Source: Favolaschia claudopus
Lineage: Eukaryota > Basidiomycota > Agaricomycetes > Agaricales > Mycenaceae
DNA: 64,000 nucleotides
Direction: 5' to 3'
NCBI GenBank assembly: GCA_037176885.1
Contig: JAWWNJ010000077.1
Location: 1,178,001-1,242,000, forward strand
Part shown: one piece after another, positions 11,150 through 22,818 of the stretch
Layout: the number at the start of each line of letters is the position of its first letter
Numbering within the stretch: position 1 is the first letter of the stretch
The notes under the pieces: model-generated
The model's input: only the letters and a program-made list of their open reading frames with translations
The model's database searches: none
What the model was told of the DNA's origin: nothing
Position numbers and translations under genes: made by a program

Positions 11150-14100
11150 GTGATTGATCTGTATACAGTGGAAACCGGAGAGGAAGTAAGAAAATGCGTA
11201 CCGTTTGAGCACTGGATCGCAATCGAGGGACCGAGAGGGGAGAATGTCAGGGTGAAAGCGTTGTGGGATGGCGGTGCGCTCGTGGGGGCAATGAATACCG
11301 TGATGTGGGAAAGAATCAAGCATCGTTTGGGCAATGCGCGGGAGTCGAAGAAGATCTTGCGCATGGCAAACGGAGCTCTTGTGCCGTCGCAAGGGTATTG
11401 GGAGGGAATGATCAATGTTGAGGGGGTCAGGAGTCGAGGGAGATTCGAGATATTCGACAGTGGCGGCGGGTGGGAGTTCCTGTTCGGGAAGCCGCTTCAG
11501 GCGGCGTTCGGCGCAGTGCACGACTACAAGCGAGACATTGTCAAGCTCGAGGTTGGAGAGGCTCGAGCCGACTTGCAAAACCAGAAGCACCAGCCGCCGA
11601 TTGCAGCAGCGGAACAGGTTAGCAAGCGTGCAACCTTCACGGGGGTCCTATCCGATTTCGAGGAAACCCCCGCGAGGCGAGTGATTTCTCAAACGAAAAT
11701 GTGCGCAGACCACTTTGACGGACACCCACCTTTAGCGTGCAATTGGGCCACAAGCAAGGCAAGGCGGGTGATATACCAGACCAAATTAGCAACAGTGGAG
11801 GAGCTACCGGAAGAGGAGGAGGTGTTGCCAAGCACGCGGTGGGCAGAAGAGTGGATGGAGCTGGAGGTGGAGATGGAGGGCCAATCAAACGCGCGTGAAA
11901 ATTCGACGGGGGCTAGCGCAACCCCCGCGAGGGGAGTACTCACAGAAGCACCAACGCTCGTCGGAAACGTCGCTGACCACGGTTACAGCAGCCCGTTTGA
12001 CACCGACATATACGATGCAGACGCCTATGCGCCGGAAGCGGCGGAACCCGAATCCATTTACACGAGGGCTAGCAACCCGTTCAAGCCGGAGCGGGTGGCG
12101 GAAATACTCAAGCAGGTGGAGATAGGGCCAGATTTGGAGGACGAGCAGCGGGAGATGGTGCGCGAGATGTTGAGCAGTTACGCTGACATTTTCGCGTTAG
12201 CTGTTAGCGAGGTTAGCGTTGTGGAAGGCACGGTCTATGCGCCGAAGATACCGGCGGACGTCAAATTCAGCACGAAGATTCACCAGCGGCCGGTCACGCA
12301 ACCGCAGGCCGAATACCTACACCAGCAAGCCGATGTGCTGGTGAAGGCAGGAATCATCCGCCCAATACACCCTCGGGACGTAAAGTGTGTTTCTCCGATA
12401 AAACTAGCACAGAAGGAGCACGACGGCGGGGGTTTGACCCTGGAGGAACTACAACACATGCTGAACGACGAGTGTGTTCGCATGGGACAGGAACCCATCT
12501 ATGACCTGCCGGCTAGAAATGCACCGGTCCAAATGCCCGAGCCGAAGGGGAAGCCGAAGTGGCGCATATGCCAAAACTTCCACGAGCTCAACGAGCTGCT
12601 GAAGGTGGTGCCTGTACCGCAAGGCGACATACGGGACAAGCAGCGTCGGTTGTCGGGGCACCGGTACGTTTCGGGCTTCGATTTTGCCTCGGGGTTCTTC
12701 GCGATACCGATTGACGAGGCGGTACAACCATATATCGTCATGTTCATCCCGGGCAAGGGATACTTCGCATACATGCGCATGCCGTTCGGGTTGACAGACG
12801 CGCCGACGGAATTTGGGTACATGTGCGCGCTGAAGCTGCATGACTTGCTGGCGAAAGCGATTATGGAGCTGTTTGTAGACGATGGAGGGGCGGCAGCGGA
12901 CACGTTCGAGGAGATGATGGGGAAGTTGAGGGTAATATTTGACCGCATTCGAGAGACAGGGCTCTCGTTGTCGGCAACGAAGACGAAGCTGTTCATGACG
13001 GAGATGGTGTTTGCAGGAGCCAAGGTGGGGCCGCGGGGGGTTGCGCCGGATGCGGCGAAGCTCACAGCGATCGTGCGGTGGGAGCAACCCAAGGACGCAC
13101 AAAACCTGCACGCGTTTTTGGGGCTAACAGCGTACTTTCGCGATTTAATCAAGGCGTACACAGACGTGGAGAAGCCGCTACGGAATCTGTTGCGATTAGT
13201 CGAGGTACCGGCGGGTGCGAAGAAGCAGGTGTTTCGGGCAGCTATGAAGAACTTCCAGCTGGCGCCCAGGTGGACCGACGAGCACACAAAATGCTTCCTC
13301 AATATGAAACGCATAATGATATCGGAACCCGTACTACAAGCGCCGAGGTTCGAGACGGTGCGCGAATTCCCGTTTATAGTGACCACAGATGGCAGTAAAG
13401 ACGCGTTTGCGGGTGTGCTGTCTCAGAAGATGCAGACGGTTCTACCGGGAGGGAAGGCAGTCGTCAGAAGACACCCGATAGCATTCGCGTCAAAACGCAC
13501 GTCACCAGCGGAGGAGCGCTATGCTCCGCACTTGCTGGAATTTGCGGCGCTCAAGTTCTCCCTTGACAAGTTTTCCGATATCATTTGGGGTCAACCAGTA
13601 AAGCTCGAAACGGATTGTCAAGCACTTCGCGATATCATGGTAAATGACAAGCTCAACGTTACGCACACAAGGTGGAGGGACGGTGTCATGGGGTACAAGA
13701 TTGTTGCGGCGGAGCATATCAAGGGCTCGACGAACGCGGTAGCGGATGCACTGAGTAGGGCAAATGAAGGACGGCCAAAGGTAGCGGGTGACGGCAGTGA
13801 GTGGACAGTTTCACCGGATTGGGAATCACGGTCGGGGATTGTCAATGACATCTATGTGGTGGAGGAGGTCGGGGAGATGTATTTGGTGATGCCGGTTCCA
13901 GAGGGTTCATCGGCTTTGAGGGAACGGTTCAAGAGCGAGCCGATGTACCTTGAAGTTATTGATGCGCTGCTGGAACTGGACTTTGGGTCAAGCCTGAAGG
14001 CTCGGAAGCGTGCGCGCCATCGTGCGTCCCAGTATTTTGTCGACGGTGGGAAGCTGTGGAGGATTGGGGGTGGAGTACCAACGAGGGCGAGAGGGAGGCG

Positions 14101-15403
14101 TGAGTGTTTGACGCGAAAGGAGGCGCGAGAGCGTGCGGCGGAAGTACACGCGAGCGGGGGACATTTTCATCGAGACAGCGTGAAGTTGGCGTTGATGGAC
14201 AAGTACCACAGTCCCCGTCTGGACGAGTCGATTCTTGCAGCGATAGCGGACTGCGCTAAGTGCAAGGGATTTGGACCTACTCACCTGCATTCGCTTTCAG
14301 ACCCGGTGTTGCGACGACATCCCGGCGAACTGGTGGTCGGGGACTACCTGTCCCTGCAGCTTGGGAACGGTGGCTTTAAAACGGTCGGCCTGTATTTGGA
14401 CACAATGTCTCAACGTGTCTGGGGGTATAAGTACACAGTGTCGGGATCAGCAGAGACCACGGAGGAGGCACTACGCGACATCTGCGACAGGGATTTCCAG
14501 ATGGAGACATTCCAGTCAGACCAAGGCCGACACTTCAAAAACAAACGTGTTCAGGCCTTCTGCGATCGGCGGGGCATCAAAATCCACCTAACACCAGCGT
14601 ACTCACCGTGGGTTAATGGTCTCGTCGAAGGTGCTAACAAGATTTTGATTTACATTCTGGCGCGACTGTGTGCACCGAACGTCGGCGAGGACGAATGGCG
14701 CTCAATGACGAAGGACACCCTGCCAGAGAACTGGCCTGACCATTTCGAAGAGGCGATCCAGATAATGAATCGGCGGCTGCTCCCGTCCGTTCATTTTTCC
14801 CCCAACGAGTTGTTTTTTGGTCAGGTCGTCAACACACCCCCAACACCGATTTCAATAGCGGCAATGGAGCTCACGGCTGAAGACGCAGGAATACACATGG
14901 CGTACGTCGATCAGCAGCGGCTCGACGCGTACGCCAATCGCGTCGAGTACGCGCTAGGGCGGAAGGCGGCTTTCGATCGCAAGGTCCTGGCGTCGCGAGC
15001 GGGAAACGTGGTCTTCGAGCGTGGCCAGTTGGTGCAGGTATACCGCAGCGACCTTACTCACACCATGGCCAACGAGAGAAAACTCACCGTTCGTTGGTCC
15101 GAACCGCATCGCGTCTTGAAGAGGGACCTCAATTCATACGAGTTGGAAACGGTAAAAGGCATTGCTATGGAGGGTACATTCAGTGCTAGGAGGCTGCGTC
15201 CCTACGTCGTCCGGGAAGGCACACCGCTAGCGATAGCACAAGAGGCGTTCATGCAGCGCATACGGGGGGAGGAAGGCGATGTGGGAGCGGAAGAGGCGGC
15301 GGCAGTAGCGGCTTTGCGAGCGGCGGAGGTTGCGGAGGCTGAACGTTGGCGAGTGGAGGAGATGGGCAAGGAGCTGGAGGAGACGTCGGCCTGGTGGGAA
15401 TGA
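11150..15403 (+). CDS. pol: Pol polyprotein: protease, reverse transcriptase, RNase H, integrase
   Basis: The frame is open from 10976, overlapping the end of gag by 79 bases in the -1 frame. 11150 is only a GTG, and the first ATG lies after the protease motif, so Pol is probably made by -1 frameshifting from gag. Counting from 11150: aspartic-protease-like LWDGGALVGAMN near residue 40 (DGG where DTG/DSG is usual); reverse transcriptase about 450-640 with catalytic LFVDD near 574 (F instead of Y); RNase H starting TTDGSKDAFAGVL near 744; integrase zinc finger H-H-C-C near 1000-1045, then catalytic D (VVGDYL ~1063), D (SDQGRHF ~1123) and E (NGLVEGANK ~1160). A GPY/F-like module and an E/A-rich tail end the protein. 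It reverse-transcribes element RNA and inserts the DNA. Confidence 0.93.
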   Translation: MIDLYTVETGEEVRKCVPFEHWIAIEGPRGENVRVKALWDGGALVGAMNTVMWERIKHRLGNARESKKILRMANGALVPSQGYWEGMINVEGVRSRGRFEIFDSGGGWEFLFGKPLQAAFGAVHDYKRDIVKLEVGEARADLQNQKHQPPIAAAEQVSKRATFTGVLSDFEETPARRVISQTKMCADHFDGHPPLACNWATSKARRVIYQTKLATVEELPEEEEVLPSTRWAEEWMELEVEMEGQSNARENSTGASATPARGVLTEAPTLVGNVADHGYSSPFDTDIYDADAYAPEAAEPESIYTRASNPFKPERVAEILKQVEIGPDLEDEQREMVREMLSSYADIFALAVSEVSVVEGTVYAPKIPADVKFSTKIHQRPVTQPQAEYLHQQADVLVKAGIIRPIHPRDVKCVSPIKLAQKEHDGGGLTLEELQHMLNDECVRMGQEPIYDLPARNAPVQMPEPKGKPKWRICQNFHELNELLKVVPVPQGDIRDKQRRLSGHRYVSGFDFASGFFAIPIDEAVQPYIVMFIPGKGYFAYMRMPFGLTDAPTEFGYMCALKLHDLLAKAIMELFVDDGGAAADTFEEMMGKLRVIFDRIRETGLSLSATKTKLFMTEMVFAGAKVGPRGVAPDAAKLTAIVRWEQPKDAQNLHAFLGLTAYFRDLIKAYTDVEKPLRNLLRLVEVPAGAKKQVFRAAMKNFQLAPRWTDEHTKCFLNMKRIMISEPVLQAPRFETVREFPFIVTTDGSKDAFAGVLSQKMQTVLPGGKAVVRRHPIAFASKRTSPAEERYAPHLLEFAALKFSLDKFSDIIWGQPVKLETDCQALRDIMVNDKLNVTHTRWRDGVMGYKIVAAEHIKGSTNAVADALSRANEGRPKVAGDGSEWTVSPDWESRSGIVNDIYVVEEVGEMYLVMPVPEGSSALRERFKSEPMYLEVIDALLELDFGSSLKARKRARHRASQYFVDGGKLWRIGGGVPTRARGRRECLTRKEARERAAEVHASGGHFHRDSVKLALMDKYHSPRLDESILAAIADCAKCKGFGPTHLHSLSDPVLRRHPGELVVGDYLSLQLGNGGFKTVGLYLDTMSQRVWGYKYTVSGSAETTEEALRDICDRDFQMETFQSDQGRHFKNKRVQAFCDRRGIKIHLTPAYSPWVNGLVEGANKILIYILARLCAPNVGEDEWRSMTKDTLPENWPDHFEEAIQIMNRRLLPSVHFSPNELFFGQVVNTPPTPISIAAMELTAEDAGIHMAYVDQQRLDAYANRVEYALGRKAAFDRKVLASRAGNVVFERGQLVQVYRSDLTHTMANERKLTVRWSEPHRVLKRDLNSYELETVKGIAMEGTFSARRLRPYVVREGTPLAIAQEAFMQRIRGEEGDVGAEEAAAVAALRAAEVAEAERWRVEEMGKELEETSAWWE

Positions 15404-15417
15404 GCGGAAGGGAGAGT

Positions 15418-15512
15418 GCCGGGGAGCGGATGGGAGAGCGCTGAAGATGCGCCGGGGAGCGGATGGGGGAGCGCTGGAGACGCGCCGGGGAGCGGATGGG
15501 AGTGCGAGAAAG
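15418..15512 (+). repeat. 33-bp tandem repeat (about 2.9 copies) between pol and 3' LTR
   Basis: Copies start at 15418, 15451 and 15484, each opening GCCGGGGAGCGGATGGG. The third copy diverges after about 20 bases. The repeat lies in the short 3' untranslated region of the retrotransposon. Confidence 0.85.
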
Positions 15513-15577
15513 GTGGTCGAGAGGCGAGATGGCCGAGCGATAGGCGGCGTGGACGCCGCCATGTCGCGGTGGGCACA

Positions 15578-15702
15578 TGTGGTAGGAGACGGGGTTCAGG
15601 GGTTGTTTGTAGCTGCTTGCCTGTAGCCTTAGCTAGATCATTCCATTCTTGGCTTTCACCGTAGCAGACCAGCAGACCAGCAGAGCGGAGCGGACCACCC
15701 CA
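15578..15702 (+). repeat. 3' LTR (125 bp)
   Basis: Identical to the 5' LTR and followed directly by the second ACGT of the target duplication. The sequence just upstream (GCGGTGGGCACA) is only weakly polypurine, so the plus-strand primer site is not obvious. Confidence 0.95.
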
Positions 15703-18700
15703 ACGTCATCTAGCTGTTTCCCACTCGCCGACACCACCTACAGCTCGTCTCTGAGACCAGAAGACTACTGCTGAAGGATACAGGACTCTGGTTTTCTAAC
15801 ACCGCACTGGGGAATCGGAGGAGACAAGGGCACTACGCCGCGGCTTTGATCCACACCCAATGGTTTATATATTGGTTCCATCCCTCCAGCCTTTTTGGAA
15901 TGGCTGCTCTCTCCAGAAGCACGGCAGAGGTCCACGGCTTCGTCCTGGCGAACTTCCGGAGAAATCATCAAATATGCCATCCTACGGTCAAACAATTTTG
16001 TAACGCCAATTGTCTGTCGAGAAAACAAATATCGGCCTACATCTGACGCCCGTAGCTCAACTGCGACGGGAGCAGTAGCGCTGCATTGACTTTATTTGGG
16101 GCTCCCGGTCGGACCTTTGCGAGCTGATAAGAGGTTGCTCCTCATTGGCGTTGGTCTGTCAGGTAGCGCGGTCATACAACCGACGGAATTCTTTCATGGA
16201 AGCGGATGATTGTAGAATTTTTCTCTTCCTTCTGCTACGCAGTCTTTGAGCGACAGGAACGTCGTTGACCGACAGGCAGAAGGGATTTTTTACTCACTCC
16301 AGAGAGCTCTGAGCACTGCAGCTATGTTAATCATGCCCACGGCAGAATTGTACCTCTGCGCAGGGTAGCGAGTAATCGAGACGAGACGCTCGCTGATTTG
16401 TCGCCCTCCAAAATTAAGGGCGTCATCATCTAATATATCCGTCTTTGTTTTCAGAAAATTGACCGCAAAAAAACAGTGCGCCAAAAAATTATCATCATGG
16501 CTACCGAGATCTCGCTATACGTTCCTGTAACGCGACAACGACGGGATCACTTCCAGGAAGGCTATGTCCTCAAGCACGCAGAACCAGCCGACCCTGGATT
16601 ATTCGTTCATACATCTCTTCGCAACGCTGCAATGCTTGGTTTGGTGAGAGAATCCCGACGAGTCGGCGGATTGCGACGCTTTGTCTGGCTGCAGCGGTGC
16701 ATCTTTTCCACAGGGGGAAAGCGGTTTTGCCTTGCGGCGGGTCGAGAAGCAGCTGCGAGGTCTGTGAGGTCGGGAATGGGGGGGCTTTTTGTTTCGCGGC
16801 CGGACCGATTCCCTCGTCCGAGGTGGAGCACTGGCAGCAAACCAGCCAAGAGGGGACCCGCCAGATTTTTGGGCGAGGTACATACCCCGAATGAATAACT
16901 GCCCAGTTGCTGAGATGGTGACAGCACCGTGATTTTTCGTCCCACGTTTCTACTCAGCCGTCTCGTGTCTGGTGTGTATCAGTTAGGATCTTGACTCGTG
17001 CTCCTGTCTAATTGTTCAAATAGGCCAAGAAACAACGAATATCCTGCCGTGGCTCATCAGATTAATCCGAGTGGCGTAACGCATGCGAATAATAAATACG
17101 CAGGGCCTCGACGCCACACAGCAAGGATCGTCAATTCCATACACAGACGCCTCCATGCCGACACTTTACCTCGCTCATAACGATATACGCCAGCATTTGA
17201 CTCGTGGAAAGGATGCACGGAGAACCCAAGCTTGAGAACTTGCGCACGCCGCCGACATTTAAGCTGTGGGAGATGCAGAGAGCTGCGGGCCGTACACCGA
17301 CTTGATTCATACGCGGGGGCAATAGGTGGTTGTTCTTGGACTGGCCCACCACCACCGATTTATCCTTTTGATGGATCTTCTCGTCGTGGCGACACATAAG
17401 CGACTCCGAGTGAGCAAAAGCGAAGGAAGACCCTAACTGGCAATAGCGCAAGACAGGAGATAGATGCATGCGGATAGTCTGGGGGCTGTGGTTCATTGAG
17501 GGTCAGGGGGGCCGCCTAACAAGGGGACGGTTTGGAAGCGAGGGACAATGACACTGTCGCCACCATTTGTGGTTATGCGGAACGGTTTCCTCAAAAGGAG
17601 GGATCGACGGACAGCGAGCACGAAGAAATAGTGGGCCGAATAGAGCTATATGGGCGTCCGCTTCGAGAGACTGGCGAAGCTGGACTTACTGTCTCCCTGA
17701 AATTTCCTGACAGGAGGTTTGCACCGATGACAGACAGAATCGAAGGAGAAGGGGAGTCGTGGTTTGACGCGGGAGTGCTTTGGGATGAAACAGGATTGCT
17801 GAGGGAGGCGGTTCTTGCACAGTCGGAGACAGGACTCGTGCGAGCGCACTTTCGCAGCAATACAGCAATAGAATCTGAGCTGGGCATGGACGAGTCCCTT
17901 CCACGTCCGGTTTTCACGATGGCGCATCTAACAGACCGTTCCATGTCGTGTGCGGACCACATTTGTTGCTTCGAAAGATCTGAGTCTTCGTGCTGTACTC
18001 CTGGCGCATACGGTCAATGTGTCGAACGAAAAGATCTTGCTTCCGCTCCCTCGAGATATTGTGCTTTCCACGATCATATTTTTAGTCCATTATCAGCTCA
18101 CTCAGGCTCTTCTCGACGATCTGGTCCAGACGAGCCCCTGATAGAACGAATGGTTATTTCCGTCAGGACATTTGGAAGGTGAAAGTATTGGATCAAGTGC
18201 GACCATGTGCGACTGTATAGGAATGCTGGGCCGGTAGACTACGGTGGCATGCTGCGAGTTGTATGGCATTGAATTCGACAGCGTTGGGCGGGAGACAATG
18301 GACTTGATTTTCTGACTGAAGTGACTTCGAGCCAAAAGCAGAGACGAAGATAGACGCGAGGGATGACGGAAGTTGCGCCCTTCAAGTACAAATTAAATGT
18401 GCCGTCGGGGGACTTGAGAAAAAGAACCAGTGCGTTGAGGTACCGCAGGTGCGTTTTTAAAGCGTCGAGTCGACGGGCCGTCTCTAGCGATTGCGAATTT
18501 GTAGTGTTTTTTGAGCTGACTCAAGGGGTGGCAAGGGTGGGAGAAGGAATCCGAGGCCTTATAGGTCCAGGCAAGCGCGTTCGATAGACTTTCGCTGAGT
18601 TGTAAGTGACCTGGTAAGGTTGTGGCAGTGTTGGGGCAAGGTCGGAAACTCGTCGATTAGTCAGCAACAAGGATGCACGGATGATACCGGCCCGGTTCCG

Positions 18701-21700
18701 GAACTCGCCGAGTCCACTCTTTCTCTTTTCTCTCTCTCAATTCTTTCTGCGAATCTGCTTTCTGACGTTTGCCCCTAGTTTCTTTCTTCCCGCCCAGCTC
18801 GATGCTGGTATTCTTAATTCTGTGAATGATTGATACATCCCGCTATTCTGGCACGTCTTGCGCTCCACTTTGGGCAACTTGAAGCCACCTCGGACTCGGA
18901 GACCTCTTTGCCCGTTTCCCCGCGACGTCCTCCGCTACTTTTGTGTTGAACGGTGTAAGCGCGGCTCCGCGCGTCTCTGGAAGCTCTGTCAATCAATGCA
19001 TCCAAAATTCGCTTGATCTATGTCGACCGAGTCGCAGCATCATGTTCCTCCGTCCGAATATTGCTTATCTGTCGCCAGCTCTCCTCGCCGGCCATGCGAC
19101 CCCTCACGCGCCTATTCTAGCGTTTCTTTACGACGGATACGTAGTTGAACTCCACTCCTAACGGAACGTTTGTTGGGATCCGTGGATGGTCCGTGAATAT
19201 CTTCTCCTCGTTGAATGTCTCCACTCGCTTATAACCTGCATGACAGAACTGCGTCAGTGGAGCGGTTCGTCTCGTGGTTCTCGGTTGATTGTCGTGTTTG
19301 TGGGCCACCGTGACGACTTCCCGACAGGCTTACAAAGTTGGCCTGGCGGCCGCTACATCTTCGATGCTTTTTTATCGTCGGCGAGTAGGTGCGAGTGGAG
19401 TTCGCGTACGCGTGCTTTGCCCGGCGCGGTCGATCTTGCTTAATCGATAAGTTCCACCGGGCTTCTTTGCGCCTCCTTGAACCTCGGCCTCGAGTGTTGA
19501 ATTTCGATTCAGCCTTTGTTGGTACAATATGTTGCGGCCGCACAATCTGGCGTCATAACGGTACGAATCGTCTCACTCACTCCCTGTATCATTACCGCGT
19601 GGCATTTCAGTCCGGATTAGCAAGCCGGAAAGCCATCTAGACGGGACTGAGCGCTATAATACCGTTCGGAAATGTGTGTTGGCGGCCGCTACCGCTACTA
19701 CTGCGTCATTTCGGCGCTTTGTCGAGCATGTATGTGCGCATAAATTCAGCTTATTCTGTCCACCAACGCTAATTCCGAAGGCGTCAAGTACCCACTGCTG
19801 TCAACCTTCGTTAATGCGTTGAACAAATCATCCGGGTCTGGGCTTTCAACGTTTCTTATGTCCGGCCGCCCCAGACCGTACATAAATTAGGTGAGTTGCT
19901 ATGGCCGTACAGTAATCGTCTTAAATTATTTTCCCCAGCGTACGTTAGCAAGTTATCGTATTCATTTGAAATCAAGTACTTTCCCCACAGTCTGCTGTAT
20001 CGGGCATGTGGATTGCGACGGATCTACGTCCATATGCGCCTACATGTGTACATGCGGTAGGTAATCTGGAATTATCGGTGCGCGTGTTTGATTCAAATGC
20101 TATGTGTGTGGATGAACGAGGCGTTGGTGCTGCGGAGTGTACCAGTGGGGATTTTGAGCGGAAGGTGCTTGTGTTATTTTTTGGTTCAAACGTTTACCAG
20201 CTGATGGCGATCGATGCTTGCTTTTCGGTTTTAATTTGTTAGGTTCACGGTCATCTATTCACAACTTTATCGAGCACCTTTGCATCAACTCGCAAGCTGA
20301 GCTATATTTGAATTGAAGGAGGGAAGATTCAACAACGTTCCAACACATTTACAGCGTTCTTACGGGCTGGAGCGCAGGGTTTTCAACCGTGTCAAACAGC
20401 GTCCGGATCTGGAGAATTTTTCTCATATCACCCCTCCTCCTCGTCACATCGCAAATCTCTACATACCGGCATCGTCCGGGTCGGTCTCGATCGCGGTCCA
20501 TCGCGTACTTTTTCGTTGCTTTTTCGAATTCAATTCAAGTCGCTAGTCAACGCGATTCGACATACAGTTACTACCGAGGCTCACGCTCCGGAATATCTAT
20601 GTACTTACTTACACGCAGATTACAGTGATCGTGGGAGATTGTTGAATTCAGTTATACCACGAGGGAGACGCCTGTTATAGATTCACTGGATAAGTTGGTG
20701 GGAGGATTGATTTTGGAAAACAGGTAACTTACTCGGCTTTGAGTCAAGAGGTAAGTATTGTCGGACTATGAATAATGACTTGATTCACTTGGACTCAGAT
20801 TTCAACTCGGCGAGTCGAAGTTAGTCTCTCTAATAGACAGACACTATAACTTTTGTACCTCGTACCTCGCTAGTCATAGTCAAAGTCGGAAAAGTAGTAT
20901 GTAAGTACATAAATGGTTGAACTCTGGCCTGGAAATGGAATCAACCTTGAAGGACTTTCATAATCGACCAGCTGAGCCGGAAAACATCAGGCATTCATCT
21001 GCCATAGCGATTTGTAGGTTGTGCCCGCGGGTGGCTTGAATATTCAAGTTACAGGTTTAAAGGGTCGGTCGGTTGCTTTGATTAAAACGTGGAGGACAAG
21101 GAAGAAAGTGAAACGGTGTCCGTTTGAGGAAGGCGACCTTCAATAAATTTCATACTACTAGTAGTGGTTCGAACGAGTGATGAAGGGGCGAGGCGCAGGG
21201 GTGGTGTGGTATGACATACCTTGTCCTGCATTGTATTCGGCAATGGCAATCTAAAACGTTGAAAAGAAAACCGGGAAGAGAGAGGACAAATACTGGGATT
21301 ATATTCGGAGAATTTGACGCGAAGTCTCCCCTGGACCTGTGTCCGCGGGGTTTTTTGTTTTTGTTTTGCTAGAGTAGATGGTTTCGGGAAGGCCAGGGTC
21401 GAATCGTTGAAAGTCCTCCAGTGTTCGGGATTCCGTTTCGTGTCTATGGGCTAGTAGTGTAGAGTATACGCTACGCAGCATTCAGGATTGGATGAGGATG
21501 GAGTGGAGATTGACTTAGAAAATGATGGTTCTGATTGGGTTCTGAATGGGCTGTTGAACCTCGGTGCATCGGTGGATTTGAACCAGAGCCTAGGGCGATT
21601 TCAAAGCTAGTGTAGAGTGCTTTGCGATTCAGGGACGATTCAATGGCAATGGAGTGGAGATCGACAGTAACAAGACGATTTCGTTCAGAACAAAATTGAA

Positions 21701-22746
21701 TGGTCGGCGCGTCGGTGAATTCGTCGGTGGATTTTTTAAGTTTCTGCAAGAGGGTATAGTTTGTACTTTGGTATTCACTATATTCACGTGAAGATGAAGT
21801 TGAGGAGAGTCGTCACTGCTGCGTCGGGATTGGGTGGGTCAGTTCAAGAATCGGCTTGAGGTTGTTTTATGTTTATGCTGTCTCCATGGGGAGTGTGGGG
21901 TTTGCCGGGAGGAGTCAGTTGAGGATTTTCGTTGTCGATGTCGATCGATCGTAGATAGTTTTTTTGCTTCCGCTTGTCAATGTTCTTGCCTTGTTTTCAT
22001 TTTTCTTATCTGGTTCCGCGTAAGCAAATCGGATTCCCTTCCAATTTGAAGGATGCGCTTGCGGTCCCGCGAGTTCGGGTCACCGGGTGTGAGGGGCGAG
22101 TCGGATCAGTGATGAGTTGATGTGATGTGATTGATGGGAAGTAAAGTACTTAAAGAATCAAGATGTGATCGTGGGCAAGTTTGGGAGGTGATGGGGATTT
22201 GGGCAGGGGGATTCGGGCTCGGCGGCCGGGAGGACCGAGTGTGTGGATGCACGACCCATGGGTGACCATGGGGTTTGAGTTTGGATTTATTGGGGATTCT
22301 CTGATTTTGGGTGCATGGATTTTGGAGGTAAGTGAGGGAGGGAGGGGGGGGGGGGGGGGCATGGCTGGGTTGAAATGAGAGTACTTAGCAACAAATGGTA
22401 GTCAGGGTATAAAATTTGCAATAAAGCAGTGGTAAGCGGGCGGAAAAGGGACCGGAAACCTGAAGATGATTTTGAGTTTGTGGCTTGTGAACTGCGAGTC
22501 GCTGGGTTGAAATGAGATGCGCGTGAAAGTAGGATTGCCTCATAAATTAGTCGTTGTCTGCGATGGGCAAGATGAAGCAGAAGATAATATCGGTGACCTT
22601 GCAGCTCGCCGAAGGAAAGTACGAAATCCTTAGAATCCAGATCGATATCTCAGGTTTACCAAATCGGGGGGAGATATCTATGTGTGGGGATAGATCCGAA
22701 TTGTAGGGTCGGGTCGCGTGTACGGTCTTAGCGCGAAAAAACGCAG
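15703..22746. other. Gene-poor stretch, no supportable gene
   Basis: About 7 kb with only short ORFs on both strands. The longest (17532-18182, 216 codons from a TTG, with no recognisable motif) is overlapped by three antisense ORFs and gives no family signal. Simple-sequence tracts are present, the clearest being the G-run at 22344-22359. No RNA gene seen. Confidence 0.55.
22344..22359 (+). repeat. Run of 16 G
   Basis: Uninterrupted G homopolymer about 0.46 kb upstream of the transcription factor gene, inside a purine-rich strand. Its length is prone to sequencing error. Confidence 0.75.
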
Positions 22747-22754
22747 TTTATATA
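22747..22754 (+). promoter_or_regulatory. TATA-like element of the Zn2Cys6 gene
   Basis: TTTATATA lies 65 bases before the ATG at 22819, the only such element close to the start. The leader between them is pyrimidine-rich, as is common at fungal transcription starts. Confidence 0.45.
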
Positions 22755-22818
22755 CTTGTAATCAAGGCCTGCCCCTCCCTCTCCTTCCCATGCCCACACC
22801 TGCGATTCCGAACAACTT

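Larger units (their letters stand above)
9388..15702 (+). mobile_element. Complete Ty3/gypsy-type LTR retrotransposon (6315 bp)
   Basis: Both ends carry the same 125-bp LTR (9388-9512 and 15578-15702), identical base for base, starting TGTGGTAGG and ending CACCCCA, so with canonical TG...CA ends. The element is flanked by ACGT at 9384-9387 and ACGT at 15703-15706, a 4-bp target site duplication. Between the LTRs are gag and a pol of order protease, reverse transcriptase, RNase H, integrase, which is the Ty3/gypsy order. Identical LTRs and open reading frames indicate a recent insertion. There is no chromodomain after the integrase. LTRs of 125 bp are short for this group. Confidence 0.95.

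Noticed and set aside
16476..16945. Opposing ORFs of 140 and 112 codons
   Set aside because: Low-complexity composition on both strands and no family signal.
17532..18182. 216-codon + strand ORF
   Set aside because: It starts at TTG, is overlapped by three antisense ORFs, and its translation has no domain-like pattern.
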